A stretch of 64,000 nt of DNA from Rachicladosporium sp. CCFEE 5018 (lineage: Eukaryota > Ascomycota > Dothideomycetes > Cladosporiales > Cladosporiaceae). Positions 1-10,669 of the stretch are shown here, piece after piece. The notes below the pieces were generated by a model, which was given only the letters and a program-made list of their open reading frames with translations, had not been told where the DNA came from and did not search any database. The position numbers were made by a program, and so were the translations under genes. Each line of letters begins with the position of its first letter. Position 1 is the first letter of the stretch. The stretch spans positions 529,373 to 593,372 of the forward strand of contig KZ111144.1 in NCBI GenBank assembly GCA_002077045.2, written 5' to 3'.

Positions 1-467
1 GGCCTATGGACTGCGGAGGCTGGCGATCGCTCGAGGACGGCCTCCAGACCTTGACTGTTATGTCCGAGGATGCGGAGACAAGCGCCTGGTTGGACTGCGC
101 AAGGGCAATGTCATTGATCCAGTGCGTGTGCGCCTGGACTTGAGAGCGATGTGTAGTGGGTTCGGGTTTGTAGTTCGATGCTGGTTCGGCGGAGTTCTTG
201 AGATCGAGGTGCAGGTCCCAGGCGCATATCACGCCGTCGCGGCCGCCCGTGTAGCTGCTCGAGTGTCAGTAGACTTCGCAACCTAGGGAGCTGGATATCA
301 TGCACAGTATGGAGCTTGCGCTGTCCACTGCCAGGCCATTGACGCCCAGCCTGTGCCCTCCCGTTTGATTGGCAAGTGGGAGAACTGTCTCGGGTTAGCG
401 ACCGTTGTGTGTGGTCAAGCTTCGGCGACATACCATAGCTTATGCGCTGTCTCGCCTTACGAGCCAT
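1..467 (-). CDS. WDR48/bun107-like WD40 repeat protein, 5' part only
   Basis: The family activates deubiquitinases: human WDR48 (UAF1) and fission yeast bun107 bind USP-type proteases. Reading the minus strand gives three exons: 434-467 (ATG at 467), 306-384, and 254 to the window edge. Spliced, the protein starts MARKARQRISYVLPL, then shows a WD-type blade with GGRDGVICAWDL, and a second blade with HTHWINDIALAQ and SASSDITVKVWRP. This matches the conserved start of the WDR48 family as I know it. Donor sites are GTATGT and GTGCAT, and both acceptors are CAG. The rest of the gene lies left of base 1, so the C-terminal SUMO-like part cannot be seen. PRMT5 follows behind its start on the same strand. 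Identity is fairly secure; the small second exon rests on frame and family fit. Confidence 0.85.
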
Positions 468-1068
468 CTGTGCGACGTAGCCAATGCGGGAGCTATACTG
501 TATCGTGCTATCAAACAGGTAAGGCAAGCTGCAAGACAAGCAATGAGATAAGGTCCAAGACGCCGATACCGAATGCCGCTGATGAGAAGGATGGGGTAAC
601 TCAAGTACAATGAAGCCGAACGCTGCAATAGATGCTAACTACATGCGCTGAGGAAGTCACGAGACAAGATGGAAATCCGCCTGCCTGAGGTGACCAGAGC
701 TCTACCGCGCCGCCCACCCTAGCTACCTGCACTTCGCCTGCGGTGGGATCAGCCACGCGAGAGATCCCTCCAAATGCACACAATAGCCGGACCTGCATGG
801 TGACGACAACTTGTCACGCTGAACCCTATCGCGCTAGCGGCGGGGATAGACGGGGATAGACGGGGCATTGTGTCTTCTCGAAGCGACAGAGGCTTCGTGC
901 CTGAGGCAGTTCTAACTTCGTACTCGCTACGCCGCCGCGGCCGTGTATTTCACTCGAGCACGCGCAAGACCCACTAGCGCCCTCAGCATCTCCTGCTCTT
1001 CATCCGACAAGTGCGCAATGGAGCACCCAAGCCGGTCAGCCCGCCCTCGCGGCATGAACCGAGCATCC
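468..1068. other. Intergenic region between the WDR48-like gene and PRMT5
   Basis: These 601 bases hold the promoter of the WDR48-like gene and the 3' end of PRMT5, both transcribed leftward. No reading frame here looks like a real gene. The only structured element I see is a short direct repeat at 841-865. Confidence 0.6.
841..865. repeat. Short tandem repeat, 10-bp unit
   Basis: The 10-base unit CGGGGATAGA occurs twice in a row and a third, partial unit (CGGGG) follows. It lies in the PRMT5 3' flank. No function is evident. Confidence 0.8.
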
Positions 1069-3472
1069 TCACATCAAGCACCCATTCTTCCTGCTCGAAT
1101 GAAGCTCCGACATCCCCATCCTCACCCTCTTCCCTGCGTGCTTCACATATACTTCCAAAACCCACTCGTACCACACCTTCCGATCATCAGTCTGCCGCCA
1201 CAAGCTCACATCCATCTCCGCCCCGTCAGGTATTTGCATCGGCGTCTTCAGTGGGAAGAAAATAGGAAACCAGCTAATCATGTCCTTACTCTTCGCTTCC
1301 ATTGTGACCGGATTCGTGCTCAGCTCGACTTTCTCTCCTGCTTTGCCGGTGTAGAGAATGGTCTCAAAGTAGCCAGCGAGACCGTGGCAGGTCCCCCGAG
1401 ATTGGCAGTTGAACTTGAGCTTGCAGTATCGGGAATTATGCTCGTTGCCTCCATCGCCTCCGACCGTGCCACCGGCGCCACCTTGTTCTGCACTGCCGCC
1501 CTTGCGAGCTTCTGCTTGAGCGAGGACTGCGGATGGGACAGGATGTGAGAAGCACCATGCGCACTGCACGTCAGGCGTTCGGACGTCGTCTAGAGTAGCC
1601 AGGAAGTGGTATTGCTGGAGCATGACGACGTACGGGATCTCCCACTTGTCTGCGCCTGCTCGACCGATCAAGTCGGTATGCAGTCGTGGTGTTGCGATTG
1701 GTGTCGCATGCGCAGTATATGATCGGGGTATGTTGATGCCATACTCGGGCTCAAGCACATGCTGCACGCCATCAAGACACTCAGGTGACAGCTCATTGTC
1801 TGCAAAGGATCCCAGCAGTTCGGAGACGAGGATGTGCACCTTGCGCACTTCACCATCGATGACTGGGCCTTTCCATGCGCGCATATCGGTCTTGGTGACA
1901 GTGACCTGCTTGTCCCATAGCGGATCTGTCAGATTCCGCCGCTGCAAGTGCACATAAGCATTCGGATTCTTCTCAACCGCCCAGAATCTGGCTTTCGCAC
2001 CACTGCTTTGGCTTGCCAGAATGGCTTTGGACACCAGTGGTCCGCGACCTGCACCGACGACTGCAACGATGATCTCCGTGTCAGGTCCGAGCGTCTCGGC
2101 CAGATCAGTGAGCGCCAATGCAATGGCCCGCTCGTACCAATCGTACTTGATAGGGTCCTTCTCGAACACCTCGTACGTGATGCTTTCGAGATTGTCTGCG
2201 AGGGGTTGCAGAGGAGACTGCATGTAATCCTGGTAGCCTTGGCCGAAGCGCTCGATGATCGGCAGAGGCGGCTGACTCTGCTGCAGATGTCGGACATACT
2301 GTAGGTGTGCAGTCGGCTTCTCGACGATGTGCTTTGCAGCTTCGGCTGGCGTGGGCTCCGTTGCCGTGCCTAGACTGACTGCGGGTTTAAGCGTTCCCAC
2401 ATCATTCAGTAGTATACACGGAGGGAGTCGCAGGCGCATAAGTCGGTTCAGGTAGTCCTGATGGGGCTTCGCGAGTACTGGAAAGCCAGCTGTATTGCGA
2501 ATGAAGGTCGTACGTGGTAAGACTAAGCCTCTGACTGGCTCTGAGTACCAGCGGTCTTGAATGAATTGATGAGCCAGCTTCCTAGGTAGCTCAAGTGCTG
2601 ATCGTTGTGTCAATAGAGTATACTTCATGTAGACATGAGGGAAGGTCATACTTGCTGAGCATCTTTGCGCAGTCCACGTGCGGCACTGACGTTGTCCGGC
2701 GGTAATGACGTGAATGTAGAGCAGGACAATTGAAAACTGGGAAAACTCGGAGAGACGTACCTACTGATAGCCGGCTGTTGTAGTCGCAGATCGTCCGGAT
2801 GCCATCCCACGTGTCCCAAGTGTTGAGACTTGAGTCAACGTCGACATCGTCCAGCTCATCGCCTTCAGGCGCCGCTTCATGATCATTGAGGGTGTACGAC
2901 TCCCGTGCAAGCTCGGCGAGATGCTGCTCATCGCCTCCAGCATCCTCCAGCTCACCAGACATTGGCAGCAGAACGAAGAATTGTAGATGTGAACTCATGC
3001 TCAGGGCTTCCAGAAGCGCGCGAGCATACTGCGCCTCGTCACTCCCAGGCACAGGTCCCGATACCAGGACATGCTGAATGCCGCAGAACGACGCGTATGC
3101 GACTTCGAGATTGAAGACTTGCCGTGAGACATGTGCGATGACAGGATCAGCTGATCCAAGGTCGAGCCACGCACTCGTACGAACCACGAGCCCTGTGTTA
3201 TTGTCGCCCGGTGTGAGATCAGTGTCGTCCGGCGTCAGGGGGGAGATTAGTAGTGAAGGACGAGATGCTGCTACATCATCTGTCGTGTCTGACAGATATC
3301 TGCTAGCAGTATCGATGACCCTGGCATTAAACACTGAGGTCGTGAGCGGTGTGGTGATCAGGTCATATCCCAGTGCCTGCGCTTTGGCAAGTGTCTGCAT
3401 TGGCTGACCTGGCCTTGATGTAGTGTTGTCGTAGCCGATGAACCACATCGTCAACGGTGGTGTGTTGCTCAT
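1069..3472 (-). CDS. Type II protein arginine methyltransferase PRMT5 (Skb1/Hsl7 family)
   Basis: PRMT5 makes symmetric dimethylarginine on histones and splicing proteins using S-adenosylmethionine. Two exons, 2761-3472 and 1069-2597, are joined by a 163-bp intron (donor GTACGT, acceptor CAG) and encode 746 residues, a normal fungal length. The N-terminal TIM-barrel-like half is followed by the Rossmann methyltransferase core. The SAM-binding motif VVGAGRGPL is near residues 418-426, and the double-E loop SELLGSFADNELSPE carries the catalytic glutamates near 497 and 506. A beta-barrel dimerisation region follows, ending with VWYEWVLEV close to the C-terminus. The gene is divergent from the dehydrogenase at 3718, with a shared 245-bp promoter region. 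No damage seen; the family call is secure. Confidence 0.95.
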
Positions 3473-3717
3473 GATTTGGAAGTGAGCACATGGAGACCAC
3501 CGTGGCGGTGTATGCCTCGCCTATGATTGCTAGCTGCTTTGTCGTCGGCGATATGATACCAATGTACCATGTTCAGCAACAATGTTCTTTCTGTGAACGA
3601 AACAAGGTTTTCCTTGGGCTTGGCGGAAAGTCATCAGCTTAGCCTCAGTCGTTCGATAAATTTGGCTAGACCTGCTACAGGACCGGTGTCACTCAAGGGA
3701 TCACCTGTCAATCTACG

Positions 3718-5068
3718 ATGGCAAGCACTACCTGGTATGCCGTACTCGTCGCGGTCGTCGCGGTCGCGATCGTTGCCGGCATACGGTACGCACTCGCAGA
3801 GGCCTTCCCGTACTGGATCTTGAAAGGTCAGAAGCATAGCAGACCGCATGTCGTGACAGAGTCGTATGCCGGCAAGACGATCCTCATTACGGGAGCTCAT
3901 GGCGCCTTTGGGTCACGAGCAGCGAAGATGTTCAAGAACGCTGACACTCTCGTACTGGTGCGGAACGCCTACCCTTTATACGACGCGCTTCCGGTCTGAC
4001 ACGCACCTAGATTGATCTGCTGGACTGCACTGCTCTGAAGGAGGAGATCGAGGCTGAGTGTGACGCTGCGTCTACAAAGCGGCCCAATGTTCTTGTATGG
4101 ACAGTCAACATGATGTCGTATGCATCGTGTGCAGAGCTGGGACGCAAGATCAAGACGCTGAAGAGTCTCGATCATGCGCTACTGACAGCTGGCATACTCT
4201 CGTTCAGTCGGCGCGAGTCTCCGGAAGGGTGGGAGACTAGTAAGATCTAGTCTGATCTGCAATCCTCCTGCATGACCGCTAACACTTTTGCAGGCATGCA
4301 GGTCAACTACCTCTCATCGGCCCTTCTAGCGCTGTTCATCCTCCCGGTCCTGAAGTCTTCTGCTTCGAATCCGAATCCACCCGTTCTCACCATGACTACT
4401 AGCTTCGGCATCTACCCTGCGTCACCGACCATGTCTAATACATCGCGGCCTGGCTCGTACCTGAAGCACATCACCCGCAAAGATCGCTTCTCCCTCGCTC
4501 AGATGCAGGAGCATATGTATGGAAAGTCCAAGATCTGCCTTCTCTACTTCGCACGCGAGCTGGCTGCTCGGGTCACGGCCGCTCAGCAGGCGAACGGCAA
4601 GATGGACTTGCCAGTGGTCACGATTACGAGTGGTGATCCAGGACCTGCGTGGACAGGTCTGACGCAACCGAATCAGGAAAAGCTGGTTCCGAGACTGATT
4701 CAGAATTATGGATCAAGAGACGTGAGTAGATGTCAAGCGCAGCCGCGTATTGTGTTTGGCGATCAGCTACTGACATGCTCACCTGTAGCCGCAATATGGG
4801 GCCACCTCACTGGTCAACAGCGTCTCAGTAGGTGCCGAGCACCATGGCAACATCCTGACCGATAACATGAAGTCCTTACCGTATGTGTGGAGTCCCCTGT
4901 TCGTTTCTGATATTGTCACGAGCTGACAAGACCAACAGACATCCCTCGTTCATGGAGAGAGCCAGCGGTCAGCGCTATCAACAGCGTGTGTGGGACGAAA
5001 CCCGGCAAGAGCTCGAGGCGAACGCCCCTGATGTTAAGGCTGTGTATGCTACGCTGGAGGCGTGCTGA
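3718..5068 (+). CDS. Membrane-anchored short-chain dehydrogenase/reductase
   Basis: Probably an NAD(P)-dependent oxidoreductase of the classical SDR fold; the substrate cannot be read from sequence. Five exons (3718-3957, 4011-4239, 4294-4721, 4789-4880, 4939-5068) give 372 residues. Residues about 6-25 form a hydrophobic N-terminal anchor. The cofactor glycine motif is TGAHGAFG, and the catalytic pair fits YGKSK (YxxxK) in the third exon. Introns are 50-70 bp with donors GTGCGG, GTAAGA, GTGAGT and GTATGT; the first donor is unusual and that border is the least certain. The join ETS-MQVNYLSSALL across intron 2 fits the family well. The gene is convergent with the permease that ends at 5279. 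It could act on a lipid or steroid because of the membrane anchor, but that is inference. Confidence 0.85.
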
Positions 5069-5278
5069 GAGTCTGGTGTGCCACAGCGGACGATCTCTAC
5101 GGTGAACGACCTCGGCGCTCCCGCTCGAGTATCTCATCATGTCTTGGAAACATCGAGTTGCATGTGCAACTTGAATGTCCGCAAGTCGCTTACGCTGCTA
5201 TCGACTTCACGATAGGACGCGTTCCGTCGTGGAGAGAAGGCATTTCATCACACGAGATAGACTCTATGCCTAATGCAC

Positions 5279-7045
5279 TTAATCATGCAGCTTCCGTCCC
5301 TCTACCTCTGTCACGGGTCCCTTGTAATGCTTCCTTGCAGTGACTGCGAAGTACACCAGCGCAATGATGATCACACCAACGAATACGGCTGACGACCAAT
5401 TGAAGCTGGTTGCCGGACATGTTAGCTAGTGCCTCTTGTCAAGACGATATATAGGCGATGACTTACTCAGGAGCCGTCACAGGAGTCCCCTGCGGCCAGA
5501 ACAACCAGAAGAAGCACCAGAACGAGTAGATCACTGACGCACCGTTGACCCAGGGACCCCATTTTCCGAGCTTGAACTTGGAAGGTGGAAGTGTTTCTGG
5601 GTGGTAGATTCGTCGCCACATCACACATCCGATTGAGAGGCAGTAGCACTGTAGGGTAGCGACGGCGCCGAGGGAGTTGATGGCGTAGAACGCGACCGGT
5701 GAGCCAATGTAGATCATTCCCAGTAAGATTGCGATCGCACAAGACAGCGTCGCTGCGTTCTGCGGTATCCTGCGTTCGGGATGCACACGACTAATCCAGC
5801 CAGCGAACGGGAGTCCTTTATCGCGGGCGAAGGCAAACAGATCTCGGGTGCAAGCGGTCAGGAACGACATGTTTGATGCGAAGTTGAGCATCAGAATGAG
5901 GACCAAGATGACTGTGACCCAAGCCGGCGACATAGACTCCCTTAGTACATAGATCGCAGGATATGTCGTTGAGTCATTCAGAGCGGCATCGAGGTCTGGC
6001 ACGTGGTAGCATACGGTGAGGAATGCCGGGAACATGAAGGCGAAGTTGGTGAGGTAGATGTACATCATGATCTTCGGGAGTGATGCCGAAGCATCCTGGA
6101 TCTCCTCCGCCATGTGTACGCTCTGGTGGAGAATTAGCTCTGTGACAGTCGGCGGCTCAAGGTGTACTTACGCCGTCAACGCCGACCTGCTGGCTGATAC
6201 CAGTCAACTGCCCGACGAGCAGCGTCAGTGTCATGCTGCTCCAGCCGCCTTCATTGCTGAACTCGCGCCAGACCTGGCTATGTGTGGCTCTCGGTGCCAG
6301 GACCCATATGGGAATGATGTAAGCAAGGTAGCAAAGAATTCGCAGGAAGAACACTGGGTTCTGCCAACGTGGCAAGTACTTGTGGCCTGTATTGCGTACG
6401 GTCAGCAGAGTATCACATGTGCCACAACCTCTGTGTAGACCCACCATAGACGGAGCCAGTGTAGGCGAGAAGCATCGCTGCGAAGGCTAGAAGTGTGCAC
6501 TGCCATGGAGCAAAGCCATAGCTCTCGTCGTTGACTGAGATGATGGTTTGAATCAGACTTCCGACAATGAAAATGCCCACTGCATTGCCGGACTGCCATG
6601 CGATTGAGGAGGACCAGCCGGAAATGTAGCTGAGGAATCGTTGACAGTTCTCTGGCGCGAACTCCGAGACCCAATGATACTGCGCACCCGCAATCGGTGC
6701 CATGGAGGCCATCTCCGCCATACTCAAGTAAATGGGAATGAAGCAGATGAAGTTCCAGATCGTCGTGTACAGCAGTCCAGGCCGGCCACCATTGATGAAG
6801 GATTGCGAGATAGTGAAGAGACCGACCTCCCACGTGGCCATCGCAATGCCAGTGAAAGACGCAGTGGAGAAGGTCTTGAACTCCCGGACCAGTTGCTGTT
6901 GCTTGCCCATCCGTCTCATATCTGCGGCGTCCATGGCGGACGAATGAGTGATCTCATTGATGGGAGCGTTCTGGCCCTCCAGCGAAGAGCCATCGTCGAC
7001 GACTGCAGCCTGGACTGCCTCTGTCTTCTCCGAACCTCGCTCCAT
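5279..7045 (-). CDS. Amino-acid/GABA-type permease (APC superfamily)
   Basis: Likely a plasma- or vacuolar-membrane importer of amino acids, GABA or choline, in the UGA4/HNM1-like fungal group. Four exons (6445-7045, 6172-6386, 5467-6122, 5279-5405) encode 532 residues. About twelve hydrophobic segments are visible. Family hallmarks are a first helix starting FSTASFTGIAMATWE, the MAPIAGAQYHWV segment, HMAEEIQDAS between helices, and FAFARDKGLP in the second half. The last exon, found by splicing after TAPE at a GTAAGT donor, ends with a typical KHYKGPV tail. Introns are about 50-60 bp. The 5' end of this gene (from 7035) is also where the duplicated block begins: the sequence right of the N gap starts within its first four codons. 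Substrate is not predictable. Confidence 0.93.
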
Positions 7046-8518
7046 ATTGATCCCTCAGCTTCGTTGAGATACTGTCGTAGATGCCTGCAGGGCTGTGCGA
7101 AGAGCTCACGGCGGCGGCAAGTAACGGCCGTGTGGCTGAAAGCTTTAGACACGAAGATGACGGTACAATGTCGCCTGGACGATAGAAGCCAAGGAACAGA
7201 AATGAATCACTTCTTCAAGATGTACCTACGACGTGTTCTCGGCAAAAGGTAGCACGATGCGAGTGCATACGCCAGAAGCTTATCAGGTTTCGGTGTGGGG
7301 GCTAATCCCCAATGGCAGATCCGCCACATGGCCAGGCGGTCGAGAAGAAGATTCGCCCCATCTACCGTGCATGGTAGACTAGCCATTCACGGCAGCTGTC
7401 TGTGATACCGTGTTTCGTGCTTCGGCAGGATGCGCGATCGCGCCTCGTGTCCCGTGCACGTTGTACAAGTATATATATGATCGGGGCAATATAGTCTCCA
7501 GTCCGATCCCTCTCACGCAGAGCAGGAACAATGTTCTGCTGGCATTTGAGGGGACTTCATGTGAGGACATGTGTCTAACCTCACGGGAGTTTCGTTTGAT
7601 CTGGGGAACTGGCGCGCCGGAGGTCCAGACCGGCGAATGCTTTCCTCGACTCGAAGGCGCCAGCATATTGCAGTGCCGCTACGCTAACGCGAGGTCGCCA
7701 CGCTAATATGAGGCCGCTGCCACACATCCGTGCAGACTCGCAGCAGGTGAATGGAGTACTGGCATTTCCCTTCGTTCACCGTCGTTTTGGCAGCGTACAT
7801 AGCGTTGAAGTGGCCAGTAGTACAGAAGCGAAAGCATATGTTAGGTCTTTGAAGCATCGTGACACGAAGGATGCGATGCCGTGTCGCAGATCTGCAGCAG
7901 AGGCGGGAGTGTTGTTGATGCTGTGGCAGATAAGCTCGATCAAGCTGTCGGGGACGGCAGATTTAGCCGCAAGTCTAGCCCTTGATCCGATCCACCTGGC
8001 AGTTCTTCCCCCGACCCATGGCCTGACTCTTGCTCTTCGGCTACCTGCATAAATGCGCCGTTGTCAACAACCACGAACGATCCGAACTCACCCCAGTACT
8101 CCAGAACCCAAATCTGCCCCATGTCGGTCTTCAAGGCTTTTGATCACCTCAACATAACATACGTGCAGACCGGTCAAATGCCTAGCCAGTCCTATGCTAC
8201 CCACCGTGAGGAGACCCTGCGCAAGCTCAGCCACCACCTGAGAAAGCGGCTCAGGGCTGATGATGGCGCCTTTGCAAATTAATGGATTGGAAGAGTCAAC
8301 GGTACTGTATGCCTTTCTATACCTTTCGCACGCGATTTGAAGAAAAGGCGGATCACGGGGGGTAAATGGTGCAATATTTCACGGGCGAAGGTGCTGAGTA
8401 TGCGCTGTTGCGGTGCAGCTTAATTTACCTCTCGCAACCCCCGTACTTCCGTTAAGCGCTGTCAGCAAGGAGCACTTGTGTGCCTATCGGGTGCTTCTTC
8501 TTTTACGCACACGGCGAG
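7046..8518. other. 1.5-kb divergent intergenic region
   Basis: This lies between the start of the permease at 7045 and the start of the STAND-N-like gene at 8519, so it should hold both promoters. A TATA-like run (GTATATATATGA) sits near 7468-7480. Several open frames exist (for example 7708-8052 plus, 7940-8134 minus and 8061-8282 plus). Between the two copies of the block their differences change amino acids freely and include a 1-base and a 5-base indel, so I do not believe they are coding. Confidence 0.6.
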
Positions 8519-9889
8519 ATGGCAGAGCTTGGTGTCGCAGCAAGCATCATCGCCTTAGTCGGGACCGGCACTAAGCTCTCCATAGCCATTTTCGACTTCG
8601 CAGCTACGGTTGGCGGTGCCGGCAAGGAATTACAACATGTCGCGACAGAGATATCGGGTCTCTGCTCTGTCTTGCAACATCTTAGGGCACTCCTCACGCA
8701 TGCTCACTTCAAGCCATCTCCAACGGCGGTCGCGTCGGTACAGAAGATAACGAATCATTGTGAATCGACATTCTCCGAGATCGACGCTGTTGTCACTGGA
8801 CTGCGTGGGAACATTACTGACAGTCACTTCCCGGCGACCACACCAGACTTCGCTAACCGGGTGAAGTGGACCTTCAAGAAGTCGAAGGTCACGATGCTGC
8901 GGTCCTCGTTGGAGGCCTGCAAGTCTACTCTTAGCCTGATGCTGAGTACACTGCTCCTGGCACAACGAGTTGCCCAAGGAGAGATTGAGGAATCAGATCT
9001 TTTGCACGACGAGCAGGGCAAGGCGGTGACACAAAGCCTGGTCATTGCTCAGCAATGCGCTGTTGAGCAGCTCGAACATGACGAGGACGAAGTTGAGAAA
9101 GAGCAAGAGGCTGCTAGGCTGTTGCCCGGTGTCGCCGCTGCAAAGAAAACCACGCAGCGTCGGAAAAGCAAAGGCCGTTTAATTCGCATGTTCAGCGGTC
9201 TGTCCGTCGTGACTGACTTGCCAGCCCCTTACGCAAACCCTGTGGCGCAGCCTGTCCGAGCGAAACGGGCCTCGATCTGGCTTGACGACATCCTCGCGCC
9301 CCCAGGAGATGAAGATGACCCACATCCGGGCATACGACGGCAGAAGCGATTGTCTTCGGCAGGAACGGCGAATGCACCCATGGAGCTGCTGCGGAAGTGG
9401 ACAGACCTTCGAAGCGACTCGGTCGCAGGACCTGGCCAGAATCCGACAGCAGAAATTCCACTTGCGGACATATGGCGAGACTCCAAATTCGCATTTCCCT
9501 CGGGAGACCGGGCCAACACGCAAGCCGGAGCAAGTCGTGACATCGTTCCAGAAATCCGCGGCATCGCACGTGTAGCGACTGACTTCATTTCGCCGAAGAC
9601 CGGACGTGTGCATAGTCTCTCATTCCACAAGGTTGTTGGCTTCGAAGGATCCCTCGAACACACCGCGATCACAAGGCTTGACGATGAGCATGATGCAGAT
9701 CTCGACAGTGTCAAGAAAGCAATGATGCAAGACTATGGACTGACGGTCACTCAAGAGCACATCTCGCTTTGCGTGTACTTCGGTGGCAAGACAAGAGTTC
9801 TCAAGAAAGCCGATCGCCCACTGGAAGTGTTGCGGCAGTACGAAGAGATGGAAATGGACCCGAGGCTATTCCTGCGGCATGCGGTGTGA
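8519..9889 (+). CDS. STAND-type N-terminal domain protein with C-terminal RA-like domain (first copy)
   Basis: No intron is needed; 456 residues from the ATG at 8519. An upstream GTG-initiated extension is unlikely, because the two amino-acid differences between copies fall there and the one base change after the ATG is silent. Residues 1 to about 190 (start MAELGVAASIIALVGTGTKL) form a helical bundle resembling the fungal N-terminal domain of STAND/NLR-like proteins (PigL_N type). An acidic and basic low-complexity middle follows. The last about 80 residues, with GLTVTQEHISLCVYFGGKTRVL and LFLRHAV, look like a Ras-associating, ubiquitin-like fold. No NACHT or NB-ARC NTPase and no repeats are present. 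The role is unknown; signalling through self-association and a small GTPase is only a guess. Confidence 0.75.
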   Translation: MAELGVAASIIALVGTGTKLSIAIFDFAATVGGAGKELQHVATEISGLCSVLQHLRALLTHAHFKPSPTAVASVQKITNHCESTFSEIDAVVTGLRGNITDSHFPATTPDFANRVKWTFKKSKVTMLRSSLEACKSTLSLMLSTLLLAQRVAQGEIEESDLLHDEQGKAVTQSLVIAQQCAVEQLEHDEDEVEKEQEAARLLPGVAAAKKTTQRRKSKGRLIRMFSGLSVVTDLPAPYANPVAQPVRAKRASIWLDDILAPPGDEDDPHPGIRRQKRLSSAGTANAPMELLRKWTDLRSDSVAGPGQNPTAEIPLADIWRDSKFAFPSGDRANTQAGASRDIVPEIRGIARVATDFISPKTGRVHSLSFHKVVGFEGSLEHTAITRLDDEHDADLDSVKKAMMQDYGLTVTQEHISLCVYFGGKTRVLKKADRPLEVLRQYEEMEMDPRLFLRHAV

Positions 9890-10669
9890 GGCCGCTATGG
9901 TCCCATCGACAAGATCTAGTCACCACAGCTTCGGCATGGAGCAACACATGGCAGATCGACGTGATAGTGTCCTTGAGAGAGTCCGTTACAGTGGACGTAC
10001 ATACAAATGCCGTGCATCACATAGCCCGTTGATCGAAGCTTCGGTAAATAATGCGCTACTGCAAGCGCTAGCGGTCCATCGGGGCGCTACGGCACTGGCT
10101 TGCCAGGGTAGAGTAGCTCCTCATCTGCTGCTTCCCTTGTCGGCCTAGCACATGCACTCCTACATAACCAACCAATGCGCAACCACGACATGGTGTGCAG
10201 AACAGCACTCTGTGAGTTGGAGGCGTCAGGGTTTCCAATGCACGTATCGCCGATGTTACGGGACTACATTGCGGTGCAATGCACATCGCACTTTCTTTCT
10301 CCGCTTCCATGGATGTCTGAAACGCAGCTTGCGCTCACATCGTTACGTTTGCGGTGTTGGAGCGCCGTACTACTGCACGCACAGTGAATTGAATTCAAAT
10401 AAACGTACTGGAGGACCTTCAGCTTTTCTCGCATCGACATAGCACCTCATATACGGTTGTTGCGGGTGTTCTCTGATAGCATAGCCACGTCCAGAAGCAG
10501 ACTCGTCCTGAGTCAGAGGAGCGGCAGTCTTTGCAGCTACACGCCTACGTAGTAGCTTACTTATCGACTGTCCGATATTTGTGTTGATCATTGGAGTCAG
10601 ACTGGGAAGCTCATTTCGGATTCGCCCTGTCATATCCCCTCGCGCACGCTGAAAGCGCGAGACGCTAGG
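9890..10669. other. 780-bp intergenic region upstream of the second permease
   Basis: Between the STAND-N-like gene and the permease start at 10670. Short open frames on both strands show no family features. I see no RNA gene or repeat here. It presumably holds the terminator of the first gene and the promoter of the second. Confidence 0.55.

Noticed and set aside
943..1548. Long plus-strand open frame of about 200 codons
   Set aside because: It lies antisense to the PRMT5 C-terminal coding sequence and shows no family features; it is a shadow frame.
7708..8282. Plus-strand frames (and a minus-strand frame with a GTGAGT..CAG intron-like segment) between the permease and the STAND-N gene
   Set aside because: Differences between the two copies of this region are mostly amino-acid changing in every one of these frames, and indels occur nearby, so coding constraint is absent.
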